Origin: Scleropages formosus
Lineage: Eukaryota > Chordata > Actinopteri > Osteoglossiformes > Osteoglossidae
NCBI RefSeq assembly: GCF_900964775.1
Contig: NC_041806.1
Span: 47,356,586 to 47,420,585, forward strand
Reading direction: 5' to 3'
Length of the DNA: 64,000 nt
In this document: piece by piece, positions 1 through 12,828 of the stretch
Layout of the letters: each line of letters starts with the position of its first letter
Numbering within the stretch: position 1 is the stretch's first letter
Made by a program: the position numbers and the translations under genes
The notes under the pieces: model-generated
Database searches by the model: none
Told to the model about the DNA's origin: nothing
Seen by the model: the letters and a program-made list of their open reading frames with translations, nothing else

Positions 1-63
1 TACCGAGCTCAGAAGTTTCAGCAGTGTGATCTCTCTAACATTGTACAGACCCTGTGCCTTTTT

Positions 64-540
64 AAGTTCAAGTTCAAGGTTTGTTATCATAAGTACAAGT
101 ACTGTGTACAAAGTACTATGAAATTCTTCCTCGAGTGCTTCTCCACAGACTATAGACAACACAATAGGTAGTACTAAATAAAAAAGCAATAAATAATGCC
201 AGTAACAATAACAATAAATAACAATAAATAGCCAGAATACAGGGGGGGGAGGGGTGGGTTGGGCTGGGTCCTGCTCTCTGGTGGGTCTGGGGTTCAAGAC
301 CTGCTTGGGGTCCCTCCCCTTACCACCCTGTGTTGCTGGGTTAGGCTCTGGCTCCCTGTGACCCTGTATGGGACAAGTGGTTCAGAAAGTGTGTGTGTCT
401 GTAGCCAGATTACTTAAAAGTGACAATGCAAGTGATGTGCTTTGAGGGATCAGTGCAAATTCTTGTTGCAAAAGGTGGCACATTAGTGAGTGCTGAACAC
501 TCTTAGAGCAATGGGGTAAAAGCTGTTCCTGTTTTAGATG
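64..540 (-). repeat. L2-type LINE 3' end fragment, split by a SINE
   Basis: The first part is the reverse complement, with mismatches, of the LINE 3' end near 29,330-29,440: both share the stretch around the LINE terminus with a short ACAAGTAC-type repeat and the TCTCCACAGACTATAG segment. A SINE-A copy splits it; the flanking GCCAGAATAC/GCCAGATTAC look like its target duplication. No coding capacity is left. Confidence 0.5.
242..405 (+). repeat. SINE-A copy, internally shortened
   Basis: tRNA-derived SINE. The B-box-like GGTTCAAG and the tail end (TATGGGACAAG, then a GT-rich terminus) are present, but the middle segment is shortened compared with other copies in the window. Confidence 0.75.
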
Positions 541-830
541 AATGGGGGAGCGGTGGTGCAGTGGATTAGACTGGGTCCTCCTCTCCGATGGGTCTGCGGT
601 TGGAGTCCCGCTTGGGGTGCCTTGTGATGGATTGGCATCCTGTTCTGGGTGTGTCCCCTCCCCCCCTGGCCTTATGCCCTGTGTTGCCGGGTAGGCTCCG
701 GTTCCCTGTGACCCCTGTATGGGACAAGCGGTTCAGAAAGTGTGTGTGTTAGATGATGATACTAGTAGTGTAGCTGGTAGAGCTGTAATACCCAAGGTAC
801 TTACCCTGAAGTTATACAGAAAAATTTCTC
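541..830 (+). repeat. SINE-A copy followed by a SINE-B scrap
   Basis: A full SINE-A copy (head GGTGGTGCAGTGGATTAG, GT tail near 750) is followed by a short degenerate SINE-B piece (about 763-830) that keeps the 'GGTAGAGCTGTAATACCC...AAGGTACTTACC' pattern of that family. Confidence 0.7.
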
Positions 831-839
831 AGCTATGGA

Positions 840-2730
840 TTCTGTGAAATTCACCTTACTTGGAATCCACCCAACTCTGAGTTGCTATGAATGTAAGGCC
901 ATACCTTGATGCATCTCTTATGGGCATGTGATAGGATGAGGATGCAAGCTTACTGGAACGGTGTGCATTCAACTGTTCAAATGATTGGTAACAAAAACAT
1001 TGATTTGTCTCCTTTTGCATATTTGCTATATCACAAACCAAATTCAGTTTTTTTTTTTAAGTTACTGATTGCATGTTGGTTATTCTTACATATTCAGCAT
1101 AACAATGCATTCTATATCTACGATCAACAACGGAAGGTCCATCTATAAATATGTGATTGACTGAAGTGGCTGATATAGTTGTACTAGAAAAGTTAACCTG
1201 CATCATAATTCTAATGAGTTCTGGAAGATCTGATTGCCCTTTTAGCCTCCTTTAAGATGGTGTTACATGGTATTTTCTGCTTAAAATGGTAAACATTTCC
1301 CCTGGTGCTGCATTTATTTTTATTGGCATGATTTTTTTTTTTTTCTATGTATGTAATTACACTGAAATAAATAAACAAATAAATAATAAATACTTGAAAA
1401 ATTTAATTTCCTTAGCTTAATAAATTGGCCAGTCATTGCAACTACCTTGGTGTACAAACCTAACATTGTTAATTACCTTGGCTGCATTGGTGATAGTTCA
1501 CCACTCACTCTGTATCCGCTTTGTGATCCTACGTCCCAAATTCCCTTCACTTCTTCTGACTCCCTCGGGGTTCCGCTGCAGGGGACATCGCCATATCTCG
1601 AGACAATGACACAATATATCACCAGGCCCGTTATCCTTTCGCTGTTCCACAGGAACCTCAAATTGCACCATTATTACTGAAGCATCTACAAGTGCAGAGC
1701 AGATGGTTTTAACCACAAACAGCTATGCAGCTCAGTTTTACTTTGACACCGTTGTATTCAGCTGGATGTCGAACTGCAGAGATTTTTTTAATTAGATTGG
1801 CATTCTGTCTTGATCGCATCACAGCCGCTCCTTACTTACAGCGTCCTCCAGTAAAATAATGAAACAGACATCAGCAATAAAAAATACCATCCTTCATGAA
1901 TCTTTCTACCATATCGTAGTATCTTTAATGCCGCAATAACAAAACACATTCACTTTGTCATCTTGTTTTTGAACGGTTGTCATTGACATTGTTTTGTGTT
2001 TTTCTTGGACTGCAATTCCACTGCCAAATGTGAGACACAATGAAATGATACTTGTTAATTAAATTATGAATGTTTTTATCCCAGAGACATGGAGATGTCT
2101 GGATCTACAGAAGCTTTCCTCATCCTTGAAGAACTTAATCTTTCACAATAGCATTGCTGACCTCGGCTGAACATTTCCTAATCGTATGCAGAATCTTTCT
2201 TTCTTTTACTCCATGTGTTTCGCTGATCACTGGCGGTTTGGAAATGCATTGCAAGGATGTGAGGTTGAGAATATGACCTATGGTTTTGTGACAACTCTGA
2301 GAGGGAAGGTTAGGAATAGTAAACCCCATGATTCTTCCAGATCTGGTAAACATGAACTCTTTCTAAGGTCAGTAAACAAAGTAAGAGATGCGGAAATCGC
2401 AAAATATTATTGATTTGTTGTTTCAAAAATTTCAGACATATCGTTGTGTCTCTTTTGATGTGGTGGAACGTATTCAGGAGTTACATTAGTCATCAAACTG
2501 AGCTGTAACTCCAGAATGCCGCGACGTTGGAATTGTGACTGACATGACCAGTGTCTGTAGAGACACAGCAAGGATATAGTCCCTTCAAGGATACAAGCAC
2601 AAATTCTCCTCTTGGGTCTTAATCCTACAAAAAACAAGGTACAGGTGTAGGTTCTTAACCACTATGCTGCTTGGTGCCTTATCACTTCTTTTCTGGCTTT
2701 CAGTATTAAACAAACACTGCATTTGTTCAG
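840..2730. other. Intergenic, no supported gene
   Basis: AT-rich sequence with poly-T runs near 1,050 and 1,330. Short open frames exist on both strands but show no recognisable domain, no splice context and no repeat-family match I can name. Confidence 0.5.
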
Positions 2731-2942
2731 GGGGGGGGGCATGGTGGCGCAGCAGGTTTGGCCAAGTCCTGCTCTCTGGCGGGTCTGGGGTTCGAGTGCT
2801 GCTTGGGGTGCCTTGCGATGGACTGGCATCCTGTCCTGTGTGTGTCCCCTCCCCCTCCAGCCTTGTGTTGCCGGATAGGCTCTGGCTCGCCACGACCCTG
2901 CTCTGGACAAGCGGCTTCCGACTGTGCGCGTGTGTGCACATT
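2731..2942 (+). repeat. SINE-A copy
   Basis: Full-length copy preceded by a G-run and ending in a GT-rich tail. The head GGTGGCGCAGCAGG and the TTCGAGTGC B box are recognisable. Confidence 0.8.
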
Positions 2943-5900
2943 TGTTGATTCTGCAGGACAGTAATAACTATTTGAATGCTAAGACAGTAGTGCAGCTGAA
3001 GGACCAGGGTTTAAAAATAAGGTCTTCTTATAGCTCTCTTGATCAAGGTACTTATTCTTAATTGATACGCTGAAAATGACCTGGTTGTATAACTGGGTAA
3101 ATCATAAATAGGTGGGACACTAGTACAAACCTCACATTGTAAGTTGGGCAAAGGTGTCAGATAAATGAGTAAAAGCAATGAATGTACCACTAACACCGAG
3201 TACCTGTAAAGAGCTGTTTTATATGAGCTCTTCAGCAGCCAACTTGTTTGCTCACTAGAAGCTGTTTCCTCAACGGGCCAAAGCCATCTGTATCTGCTAA
3301 CAAAACAACTGGACATCAGCTCCTTTGGCGTACGCTCCCACCAAACTGCGGCTGGGATTCAGGCCTGTGCACAGCTGGCCTCTTCACTTCCTGTGAGCTT
3401 TGTAACAGGTGTCAGGAGAAGAGTTATTCAGTCCAAGGGCGACTCAAAATCTGCACCGCCCTCTTTTAGCTTCAATCAATAGTTGCAAATAAATGGCGGT
3501 CTCATAGTCTGTCCAACCGTCCGACATTCCAGAACATTCCCCAGGTTCCACCAGTGGGAAAGGTGGGTCGAAACAGACAACATGGTTGCTTGCATGGCGA
3601 TCCATGTGTGCTGCCAAGAAAAGGTAGTGAAAGTCCACTGTCAGCAGAAGGCATCTGGAAAGTTGACGCAGAAGATGTTTGTTCCTGTTGGGCTTTTGTG
3701 CTCAACCGAACAGACGTTTCCGAGACGAGTTTCAGGGTGACCATATTTGTGCCAAAGAATTTGTTTCACACCTTGCAGTTGCTGTTAACTAAAGTAAATA
3801 TTTTGCTGTTGGTTCATATTCTCCCGATATTGCCTGAATGCAGAATCTGGAAATAAAATCCAATGAATTTATGTTGCTACCCACGTGGTTTTCAGTTCAG
3901 TGTTTCAAGATCTGGCTTGGTGGTACAAAAATAGTAAAAAACCTGAAAATCAGCATTTTCTTCAGCATTATGGCTACATGCTGAGACAACCCCAATTTTT
4001 AAGCTTTGTTTCCTCCTGGAATGGTGAGGAATGTGAAATTCTTTTCCACATTTGATTTTCTTAAATTCGGGTCTGATTTTAGATGAAATACAGTTCCTCA
4101 TTCAGAGCCACAGCTATATTTTTCCTCTTGTTAACCTTTTGGCTCTGAGAATTAGATTAGATCCTTGTTCAGATCCCAGGGGTCTCTACTGCTGTACAAC
4201 ACAACACAATGGAATGTATTCTTATAAAGTGCTCTATATGGAAGACACACTCTTCAGTTCTTTCTCGGATTAAAGATAAAACAAATAAGAAACCAAAACC
4301 AAATGACAAATGACTGACCAACACATATAACAGAGAACTAAGATTTAAAAAAAGAATAATATGCAAATAAATAGTCCTCCGCCTTCGGCCAATGCTTCCG
4401 GGGTAGGCTCTGGTTCACTGCCGCCCTGCTCAGAGCAAGCAGTTATTGAAATTGGATGGATGGATGTCAAAGAATACATGAAAAGCAGTTAAAACCAATG
4501 TACTTTAAGGTGACGTAGTGATGACAAAGAGTTGATGAAATGGTTAGCCAAAAGCTGAGGAGAGGAAAACAAAAATTCAAGATTGCACTGAACTGGTGAA
4601 AATAAATCTCTTGGGGCCCATGGTCAACTGGGGCATAAATCGGACTCACCTAGGCCAGTTGGCATCCCACCACTTCTCTGGGCAGCGGTCTACTTAAAAA
4701 CATTTATGAAGTATATGAATGTATAAAGTATGTGTACTTCAAGTAATTGACTGACCCGTGCAGATTTCATCATATATGAAGTCTGGAGTTGTGAGTGGTC
4801 ATTTCAAGAGTCATCCATATCGTTGCACCAAGAAACATCCTTTATCCTTTAAAGCCCTACATCATTAGTTAGGATATTAGCAACTACTAATCAAACAAAT
4901 TTATAGTGAACACAGCAGCCTGGAGGAGGTAGAACAAACTTTGTCTGCATCTCTTTTTGTGTTGTGGTTACTGTAGGGACGGAGTCACTCCTGCTCTGAG
5001 GGCTATACTACATTAAGCTATGGTGCACGTGCCAAATGTCAAAGGGTTACATACTCTGTTTTACATGAGGTCCCCTGGTAAAGCCATCTGTCTGTTCAAT
5101 GTCAGTCTCCTTCCCACAAATAGAATGGGCACAGTCTGTATGGCCTTGTTAAGCATACAGAGGAATTGCGCTGTGCTCCCATTCAAGTTGTGACAATCCT
5201 TATTTTGCAGAAGGAACAGTTTGCTAACATGTGACTAACAAAAAATTCAGAGTCCTTGAGAAGTCGTCTGGATTGTCATGATTTGAGTACATGCCATTCT
5301 AAATAGATGCTATATGACAAAGAGCTGGCAGCTGCTGACCCAAGATAGATGATGGAGTCACTGGAGTCAGAGTACTGACTGGGGACAACATGGAGATATT
5401 TCCTTCTTCGGTTTTGAACCAGAATTCCTCCTTTTATTCCCATTGCACACATGGGAAAAAATGTGCAGTACGAACAGCTCTCAGATTTCAAGAAGATTTT
5501 TGGATATCAACCCGAATGCCTGGCTCTTGGCTTTGGCTCGTTCTCGTGGGTATGTTTACTGAAGAGCGGAACAGGCAAGAAGAACACAGGTTGAAAATGG
5601 GGAGGTGGGATGAGAAAAATGTGATGTGATAAGGAATGATGGAGGATCCTGAGGCGAACCACCTTCCTTCCCCACAACCTAGACTACGGGGAAGCTGGAC
5701 GAGATAGCTGTGATGGATAACGCTGGTGGGAGGGACGTGGTCCCGCCATCGCGGCAAGGCTGGCGCCCAGTCTGGGAAGAAATAGCCGAAAAAGATCAGA
5801 AACCTAAATTGAGATCGACCAAAACAAAGTTAAGCTGGAGGGGACATCCTGTTTTCCCCCTCAGTCGTATCTGTCCTGTGCTTCCCGGAGGGGGGAAAAC

Positions 5901-6379
5901 TTGGGTTCGAGTGAGCACGCCAGGATGTTGCTTACGCGCACCCACAGATGGAATTGTAGACTTGCGTGTGTTGGCCGTTTAAGGCTGCAGAATCATGACC
6001 TGGAACATGCCGTGGTTATGACATCGCTCATTTAATCCTGGCTCAACAAGTAGATCAAATTTGCTTTTTGTTCCACAGAGGGTCTCTCCTCCCTTTCATA
6101 ACACAAATAAAAGTGTCTCCTCATCAGTCCTATTTTAACTGAGAGAATCTGTTCAGTGGTGGAAGGTAATCAGCACATCTGGTTCTCTAAGAAGAGAATA
6201 GTTAATGGTAGAGGACTTAAAGAACATTCCAGGTAAAATACAACAAATTGTTTAATGCATTTCCCATCATTTTACTGGGCTGAGTGGGGCACAGATTGAA
6301 TTTGCACATTGCAAAGTGGTTAAGAATGCAGAAAAAAATATTTCTGTTAAATCTCAGGAAAGGAATTGAGAAATGTGTC
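2943..6379. other. Intergenic, no supported gene; minor repeat scraps
   Basis: Holds a SINE-B remnant at about 3,025-3,110 and a LINE-type 3' tail at about 4,375-4,470 ending in GGATGGATGG. Open frames around 3,250-3,860 and 5,390-5,980 have no motif I recognise. I see no gene. Confidence 0.45.
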
Positions 6380-6432
6380 TGTGTTGACTATGTTAGTCAC
6401 TATAGCACTATGTGACTAATATAGTCAACACA
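6380..6432. repeat. 21-bp near-perfect inverted repeat (hairpin)
   Basis: Left arm 6,380-6,400 and right arm 6,412-6,432 are reverse complements with one mismatch, around an 11-nt loop. It does not match the SINE families nearby. It could be the closely spaced ends of a tiny palindromic MITE or a small structured RNA; the sequence alone does not decide. Confidence 0.6.
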
Positions 6433-8149
6433 GGTCAGGTGTCTTTCTGTGTATAGTAGCACTGCAATCACCTGCAGAATTGCAAAGAAGTGTGTACACA
6501 AATAGCAAAACAAAATACATGCCCTCTCACTGTCAGTTTATAGAAATTAAATGAATATTTTATAAAAAATATTTACAATGATCCAAAACAGTGAATTTAG
6601 GGCTTTTCATTTGAATATAAAAGGAAAATCCAAGCGTGTTCGACGCATCTTGCTCGATGCTGTTTGTCTAAGATGCTTTAATTTGGTTATTTGTGCCACC
6701 TATTGGTTTCAAGTAGAAATGCAACTGCTTCATTAACAAAAGTGTGATCGGATTAGTGTAGCCAGTGCGGGTCATATTGGCTCAAATGTTTTCAGTCAGA
6801 CAGAGAAAGTCCTCTAAAAATGAAATGCTATTAGGGGGGATTTTCATGTGGAGAATGCAATGGCTATAAAGAGCGCTAAAAAGCCTGTGTGTTGGGTTAG
6901 GGCCCTGGTTCAATGACTCAATGGGATTCAGCAAATGAATCTGTTTTTCTTACTCACATGTGCAGAACACAACGGATTAGTCTTAACCACTCTGACACTT
7001 CGCTCACCACTGACTTTTCCTTACACTGCTCAACGCAAAGATATATGGTTAACTGATGCTCACAGGCACTTTGAACATGGAACTTTACATTTAGTACATA
7101 TATATAAAGCAGTATAGTGTTTTTGAGAATGTGACGTGCTTCTGTTTCAGAAGAGATTCAGAAGCAAATACAATTAAAGGTGGAAGAATTAACCCATGAG
7201 TAGAACCCATACAAAGTTTTCCGTGAACTGTGATTTCATAGGCCTCATTGAGGTTTCCCTTTGGGAAGGTGTATCATGGCAATTAGATCTTAATTATTCG
7301 TAAATGAGTGGATTTCTTTATTTACTGTGTACTTAAACGTACAACAGCAGTGTCACTCCTGCATTTCTAGTGAAGCATTTCTATACGTAAATAGTGTGCT
7401 TACTTTGGCCATACGTAGGAGAGATTTTTCTCTTTCGATACCACAAATAGATGATGCTGGGGGCGGAAAAAGTAGATGCTGGAACCTATTTGACTAAATG
7501 CCCCTTTGAGATAATGGTCAAAGGTCATGGAGGCTCATCCTAGATTGATAACAAACTAACCTTTCCTACACATGCGTCCTACACACAGTCATCGTACTAT
7601 TTTTGTCACAAATACACATTTCTCCCTCCATATTTTGGTTTCTTTTTCTTAAATACTACATACCATGGTACTCAGTCCTTATCTCTTTCGCTGGAGAACC
7701 CTACCTTATTTCATTTTAATTACTAAACCTCTCACTATTTCAGCAGCACGTAGTTCCACTTCGATCAGCTAAAAGTTTCCTTTCAATGTTTATTTAGGGG
7801 AAGGTGTAGTACTCAGAAAACCACAGTGTGTTCCATGTGTAGCTCAGGAGATGTCTGATAATAGGTGTTATACATATCACTCTGCCGATACATGTTGCAT
7901 GATACTCAGTCTAAATTTACCTTGCTTTCCCCTTTCTAAAGAGATTGCAAAAATGCGTCGTCAACAAACCTGACCGCAACTGTTCTGAACAGAACAATGC
8001 AGTAATCTAAAGAAGTTATTATAATTTGTACAATAATCGAAAGAACTTAATGCAAAACTAATTCAAAATACTCTTCTTGAAATACTAAACATTTATCTGA
8101 TATCTTAGTCCAAGGAAACTTAAAACGTCAAGTTTGTACACTTAGCCCC
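6433..8149. other. Intergenic, no supported gene
   Basis: AT-rich with no open frame above about 60 residues that looks real, and no repeat family I can identify with confidence. Confidence 0.4.
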
Positions 8150-8912
8150 TCATAATTATTTACCCATTTATACAGCAGTTATTTACAGTAGTAATTTTGG
8201 GTAAGTGCCTTGATTAACATGACTATGACAGCCGGAACACAAACTCGTGTCCTTCCACTGCAATCCAGGTTCTTTCCCCACTGCCCTATGTACATTTACA
8301 TTCATTTATTTAGCAAACGCTTTTCTCCAAAGCGGCTTTAATGTTGTGACTTACATTTATTTATTTAGCAGACACTTTTTTCCAAAGCAACTTCCAATGA
8401 ACTCTATGTAGTGTTACTAACCCACACACCTTATTCACCATGGTGACTTACACTGCTAGATACACTACTTACACTGGGTCCCTCATCCATACATCAGTGG
8501 AACACACTCTCTCTCTGTCACTCACACACTGTGGGGAACCTGATCAGTATGTCTTTGGGCTGTGGTAAGAAAGCCACGCGGACACGGAGAGAACATGCAA
8601 ACTACACACAGACTGAGAGGGGACGAAACCCACATCCTCTCACATCACCCAGGCGCTCTCTCGCTGTGCCACCGTGCTAAACAAACAGTTCTAACATTCA
8701 TTCGCCATTTAGGTCACAATTTTACTCAAAGCCATGTGTGGCTGGCAGGTACTGGATTCAAACAAACAAGTTTGGGTTACAGCGTTGTAAGTAGTGTGTC
8801 TAGTAGTGGAAGTCACCTTGGTGAATAAGGTGTGTGGACTGATAACACTATTTAGAGTTCATTGGAGGTTGCTTTGGAGAAAAGTGTCTGCTAAATAAAT
8901 AAATGTAAATGT
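8150..8912 (-). repeat. SINE-B remnant, SINE-C copy and SINE-C tail
   Basis: A reversed SINE-B remnant (8,150-8,290) is followed by a reversed SINE-C (about 8,300-8,680). SINE-C is a longer tRNA-headed element with a TCTTTGGRCTGTGG block and an L2-like tail containing AGCAGACACTTTTCTCCAAAG. A plus-strand SINE-C 3' part lies at about 8,780-8,912 and ends in AAATAAATAAATGTAAATG. Confidence 0.7.
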
Positions 8913-8921
8913 AAGTCATTA

Positions 8922-9142
8922 GGAGGGGGCGCAGTGGCGCAGTGGTGCAGTGTGTTGGACCGGGTTCTGCTCTCTGGTGGGTCTGGGGTTTGAGTCCCAC
9001 TTGGGGTGCCTTGCGATGGACTGGCATCCTGTCCTGGGTGTGTCCCCTCCCCCTCCAGCCTTATGCCCTGAGTTGCTGGGTTAGGCTCCGGTTCCCCGCA
9101 ACCCCATATGGGACAAGCGGTGCAGAAAATGTGTGTGTGTAA
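8922..9142 (+). repeat. SINE-A copy
   Basis: Full-length SINE-A with head GGCGCAGTGGTGCAGTG and a TG-repeat tail. Confidence 0.8.
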
Positions 9143-9488
9143 GTCATTAGCTCTAACTGCTACACTACCCCTTGACTTGCAGTCAGCTACATTACAAGGT
9201 CGAAAGCAGTCCTCAAATACTGTAAAAAAATCTCAAGAGAAAGTTCTGATACAAAAATTTATTTTACTATAAGTAAAACAGTATTAGGTTTGAAAACAAC
9301 ATAAGTACTGAAATTACTCAGATTCAACTGAAGCGATCTAATGTTCGGAGCTACTAATGAAAAAATTAGCTCCCTGAATTTTAACTCTGAAATAATATTT
9401 ACATATATTTTCAAAAAATTAAACCTGTTGTGCCAATAAACACATTATCAGTTAGAACAAGTTTTTAAAAAGTTATGTGACTGGCAAA

Positions 9489-9675
9489 AAAACTGGCAGC
9501 TGGTAGTGTAGTGGTAAGAGCTGCTGCCTTTGGACCCAAAGGTCATAGATTCAATTCACACCTTCAGTTGTAGTACCCTTGAGCAAGGTGCTTACCCTAA
9601 ATTGCTCCAGTAAAATTACCCAGCTGTATAAATGGGTGAATGATTCTAAGTTGCTTTGGAGAAAAGCATTGGGTA
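9489..9675 (+). repeat. SINE-B copy
   Basis: tRNA-headed SINE-B: GGTAGTGTAGTGGTAAGAG head, the CCCTTGAGCAAGGTGCTTACC centre, and the TTGCTTTGGAGAAAAGC tail shared with L2-type LINEs. Confidence 0.8.
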
Positions 9676-10425
9676 GAAGATCAGTCTGCTGATATTATGA
9701 CTCACTATTGATAAATGCTTGCCCAGTGTAGGGTTCTAGTGGGTAAGAGCCTATGATGGAAGAATGAGTCGGGGTAGACCCTGTATGGTACCTCACTGCA
9801 CAACACGGTAATGATACAGACTCCAGGGACAATTCAAAGTTACCAGTCCACCTGAAGCACATGGCTTTGGATTTTGGGAGGAAACCAGAACACTACAGAC
9901 TGAGCCAGATTTGACCCAATGTCCAAATGTGCAACTCAGGTGCTGCAAGGTACCAGTGGTACACAGGGCAAGTGGCTGATGAAAATGGGGAACAATGGTA
10001 TTTATGCTGGAGTAGCTCAGGGTAAATGCATTGCTCAAAGGCACAGCAGCACTGGCAGGAGCAAGATTCAAACTGAGAATAGTAATAAGTCACTGTCCGA
10101 TGTATTGTAACTTCTCAGTGCTGACAGTCATTGCAGATGCTCAAAATCCAAATTTAGTTACAGTTGCATTGGGTTACTCATATTCTCTGAATCTGCTTTA
10201 CTTAGAGTTACCTACATTTACTCATTCAACTGCTGCTTTGCTCCAAAGCAACTTACAGTTTTAAGATACTTAGAACTATTTATACAGTTGGGTAATTTTT
10301 ACTGGAGCAACGTGGGGTAAGTACATTGCGGAAAGGTAGGTGACATTTGAACCAACACCTTCCAGATCCAAAGGTAATCACTCTGCTATCAGATGCACTG
10401 CCATCTTACCTAGGTAATGGTTCAT
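9676..10425. repeat. Degenerate repeat cluster with reversed SINE-B
   Basis: About 9,720-9,915 keeps pieces of the GGGAGGAAACCAGA block typical of SINE-C-like repeats. About 10,205-10,425 is a reversed SINE-B whose L2-like tail comes first. No gene. Confidence 0.5.
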
Positions 10426-10482
10426 CTAGGACATCAGAATTAATTAGTGGCAAAACCTGGCTTCACATCAAGTTATACCGTG

Positions 10483-10660
10483 CTGCTTGAAAGTACGCAA
10501 ACCCCTTGTGTCCCTTAGTTTCACTACGAAATGGTTATTTAATGAGAAGAAATTTTTCTCATGTGACACAATAGGTTTCTAATGATCAATTCCATATGTC
10601 GCTTTAGAGGAAATCATGTGTGGTGCAGAGTGCAGAAAAAAGTGAACCCCAGATCGCATT
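10483..10660 (+). mobile_element. Tc1/mariner-like terminal fragment
   Basis: Starts with ACCGTGCTGCTTGAAAGTA. The reverse complement of the same terminus occurs at 58,792-58,821, as expected for the ends of one inverted-repeat DNA transposon family. No transposase is left here. Confidence 0.45.
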
Positions 10661-10683
10661 GGTTCATGCTTTGAAGCAGCACC

Positions 10684-12098
10684 AGCCACTTTATTAGGTA
10701 CACCTTGCTAGTGGCAGGTTGGACCCCCTTTTGCCTTCAGAACTGCCTTAATTCTTCATGGCATAGATTCAACAAGGTGCTGGAAACATCCCTCAGAAAT
10801 TATGGTCCATATTGACATGTTAGCATCACGCAGTTGCTGCAGATTTATCGGCTGAGAATCTCCCATTCCTCCACCTCCCAAAGGCATTCTATTGGATTGA
10901 GATCTGGTGACTGTGGAGGCCATTTGAGTATACACACACACACACACACACACTTTCCGAACCGCTTGTCCCCTACAGGGTCGCGGGGAACCGGAGCCTA
11001 CCCGGAAACACAGGGCGTAAGACCGGAGGGAGAGGGAACACACCCAGGACAGGACGCCAGTCTGTCGCAAGGCACCCCAAGCAGGACTCGAACCCCACAC
11101 CCGCTGGAGAGCAGGACCCGGTCCAACCCACTGCACCACCGCACCACCGCACCCCCCGCACCATTTGAGTATAGTAAACTTATTGTCATGTTCAAGAAAG
11201 CAGTTTGAGATGATTTGAGCTTTGTGACATGGCGCATTATCCTGCTGGAAGTAGCCGTCAGAAGATGGGTACACTGTGGTCATAAAGGGATGGACATGGT
11301 CAGCAACAATACTCTGGTAGGCTGTGGCATTTCAACAATGCTCAATTGGTACTAAGGGGCTCAAAGTGTGCCAAGAAAATGTCTTCCACACCATTAAACC
11401 ACCACCACCAGCCTGAAGTGTTGATACAAGGCAGGATGGATCCATGCTTTCATGTTGTTTATGACAAATTCTGACCCTACCATCTGAATGTCGCAGCAGA
11501 AATCGAGACACATCAGACCAGGCAACATTTTTTCAATCTTCTACAGTCCAATTTTGGTGAGCCCATGCAAATTGTAGCTTCAGTTTCCTGTTCTGAGCTG
11601 ACAGGAGTAGCAACCGGTGCGGTCTTCTGCTGCTGTAGCCCATCTGCTTCAAGGTTCAACGTGTTGTGCATTCAGAGATGCTCTTCTGCATACCTCAGTT
11701 GTAATGAGTGATTATTTGAGTTACTGTTGCCTTTCTATCAGCTCAAACCACTCTGGCCATTCTCCTCTGACCTCAACAAGGCATTTTCACCCACAAAACT
11801 GCTGCTCACTGGATATTTTCTCTTAAACTCTAGAGATGGTTGTGTGTGAAAATTCTAGTAGATCAGCAGTTTCTGAAATACTCAGACCAGCCTGTCTGGC
11901 ATCAACAACAATGCCACATTCAAAGTCACTTAAATCACCTTTCTTCCCCATTCTGATGTTCAGTTTGAACTTCAGCAGATTGTCTTGACCATGTTTACAT
12001 GCCTAATGCATTGAGATGCTGCCACGTGACTGGCTGATTAGATATTTGCATTAACAAGCAGTTGAACTGGTGTACCTAATAACATGGCCGTGAGTGTA
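10684..12098 (-). mobile_element. Tc1-like DNA transposon, decayed, with a SINE inside
   Basis: The ends AGCCACTTTATTAGGTACACC (left) and GGTGTACCTAATAACATGGC (right) form terminal inverted repeats. On the minus strand the body reads as a Tc1-type DDE transposase: the segment around 11,180-11,290 gives [20 protein letters not shown] (catalytic D in QDNAPCH), and about 10,750-10,920 gives SQSNRMPLG and [12 protein letters not shown], matching the C-terminal part with further frame damage. A SINE-A interrupts it at 10,933-11,160. I recognise the family from its widespread teleost copies; the element is inactive. Confidence 0.8.
10933..11160 (-). repeat. SINE-A copy nested in the Tc1-like transposon
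   Basis: Reversed SINE-A flanked by a perfect 13-bp target duplication, CCATTTGAGTATA, at 10,920-10,932 and 11,161-11,173. The exact duplication and good match to the consensus suggest a fairly young insertion, later than the death of the transposon. Confidence 0.85.
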
Positions 12099-12189
12099 TA
12101 TCTCATTGATTTGCAGCTTGCTAAATACTGACATAGACTTTCTGGTTTGAAAACACAGAACTGGTTACCAGGAACAATTAGCAAACCAC

Positions 12190-12561
12190 CTACATAGGGA
12201 GCCGGGACAGCTGAACCCAAGTGCAGCGTTGTTAATCTGAAGTTGAGGGAAGAGGCAAATTCTCAAAACCGTGGACAGGCGAAGGGTCGGTCAATCGGCG
12301 AACAGGACAGGAACGAGGATCCATGGACGTGGTCAGAAAACAAAGCAAGGAGTCAAAAACCGTGCGTGTGCGTGTGCGTGTGCGTGTGCGTGTGCGTGTG
12401 CGTGTGCGTGTGCGTGTGCGTGTGCGTAAGGGCAGTTGTCCCAAACGAGATTCCACAACAGTACGGGGGCTGAAGAGGGTCTTTATAGGGTGAGCGATTT
12501 GTCAGGAGCTAGCGCAAAGTCAGGTGTTGTCACTTGTGTTGTGGGTGTGGACGTGACACAT
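12190..12561 (-). mobile_element. Solo LTR (fossil), LTR-family 1
   Basis: Related over most of its length to the solo LTR at 38,712-39,062. A CCTATAAAG TATA-type box and a GTGACA terminus are visible when read on the minus strand. The outer end is blurred. No internal retroelement sequence remains. Confidence 0.6.
12361..12426. repeat. (CGTGTG)n microsatellite inside the LTR
   Basis: About eleven units of a hexamer replace a stretch that in the sister LTR at 38.9 kb is ordinary sequence containing only GTGTGTGCGCG. It is an expansion within this copy. Confidence 0.9.
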
Positions 12562-12828
12562 AATAGGAGAAGAGCACAACTTATTGAAATGTTTTTTAAA
12601 ATTAGAATTGATGTACCGTGAGATTAACAACCTCTGGCAGAAAAGGATTACAGTGCATGTGTGAAGTATAGGTGGATGTGATTTCGTACAGGTTGGAAAA
12701 CTCACACACCCTCAGACTGCTGATTCAAATAAAATACTGTGCGGTGGTAATGCCATAAGAAGGAACTTTATTAAAGTGGAAAAAAACTGGCCAACTTCAC
12801 AATAAAATTATAAAATTCTGTTCTCAGT

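Noticed and set aside
2585-2964. Overlapping open frames of 70-118 codons on both strands
   Set aside because: They lie mainly over a SINE-A copy; the same frames recur at every SINE-A in the window.
5390-5982. Consecutive open frames that might be an exon pair
   Set aside because: No consistent splice sites, no recognisable protein, no support on either strand.
12232-12473. Open frame with Arg-Thr repeats and its mirror with Cys-Val repeats
   Set aside because: Produced by the CGTGTG microsatellite in an LTR; not a protein gene.
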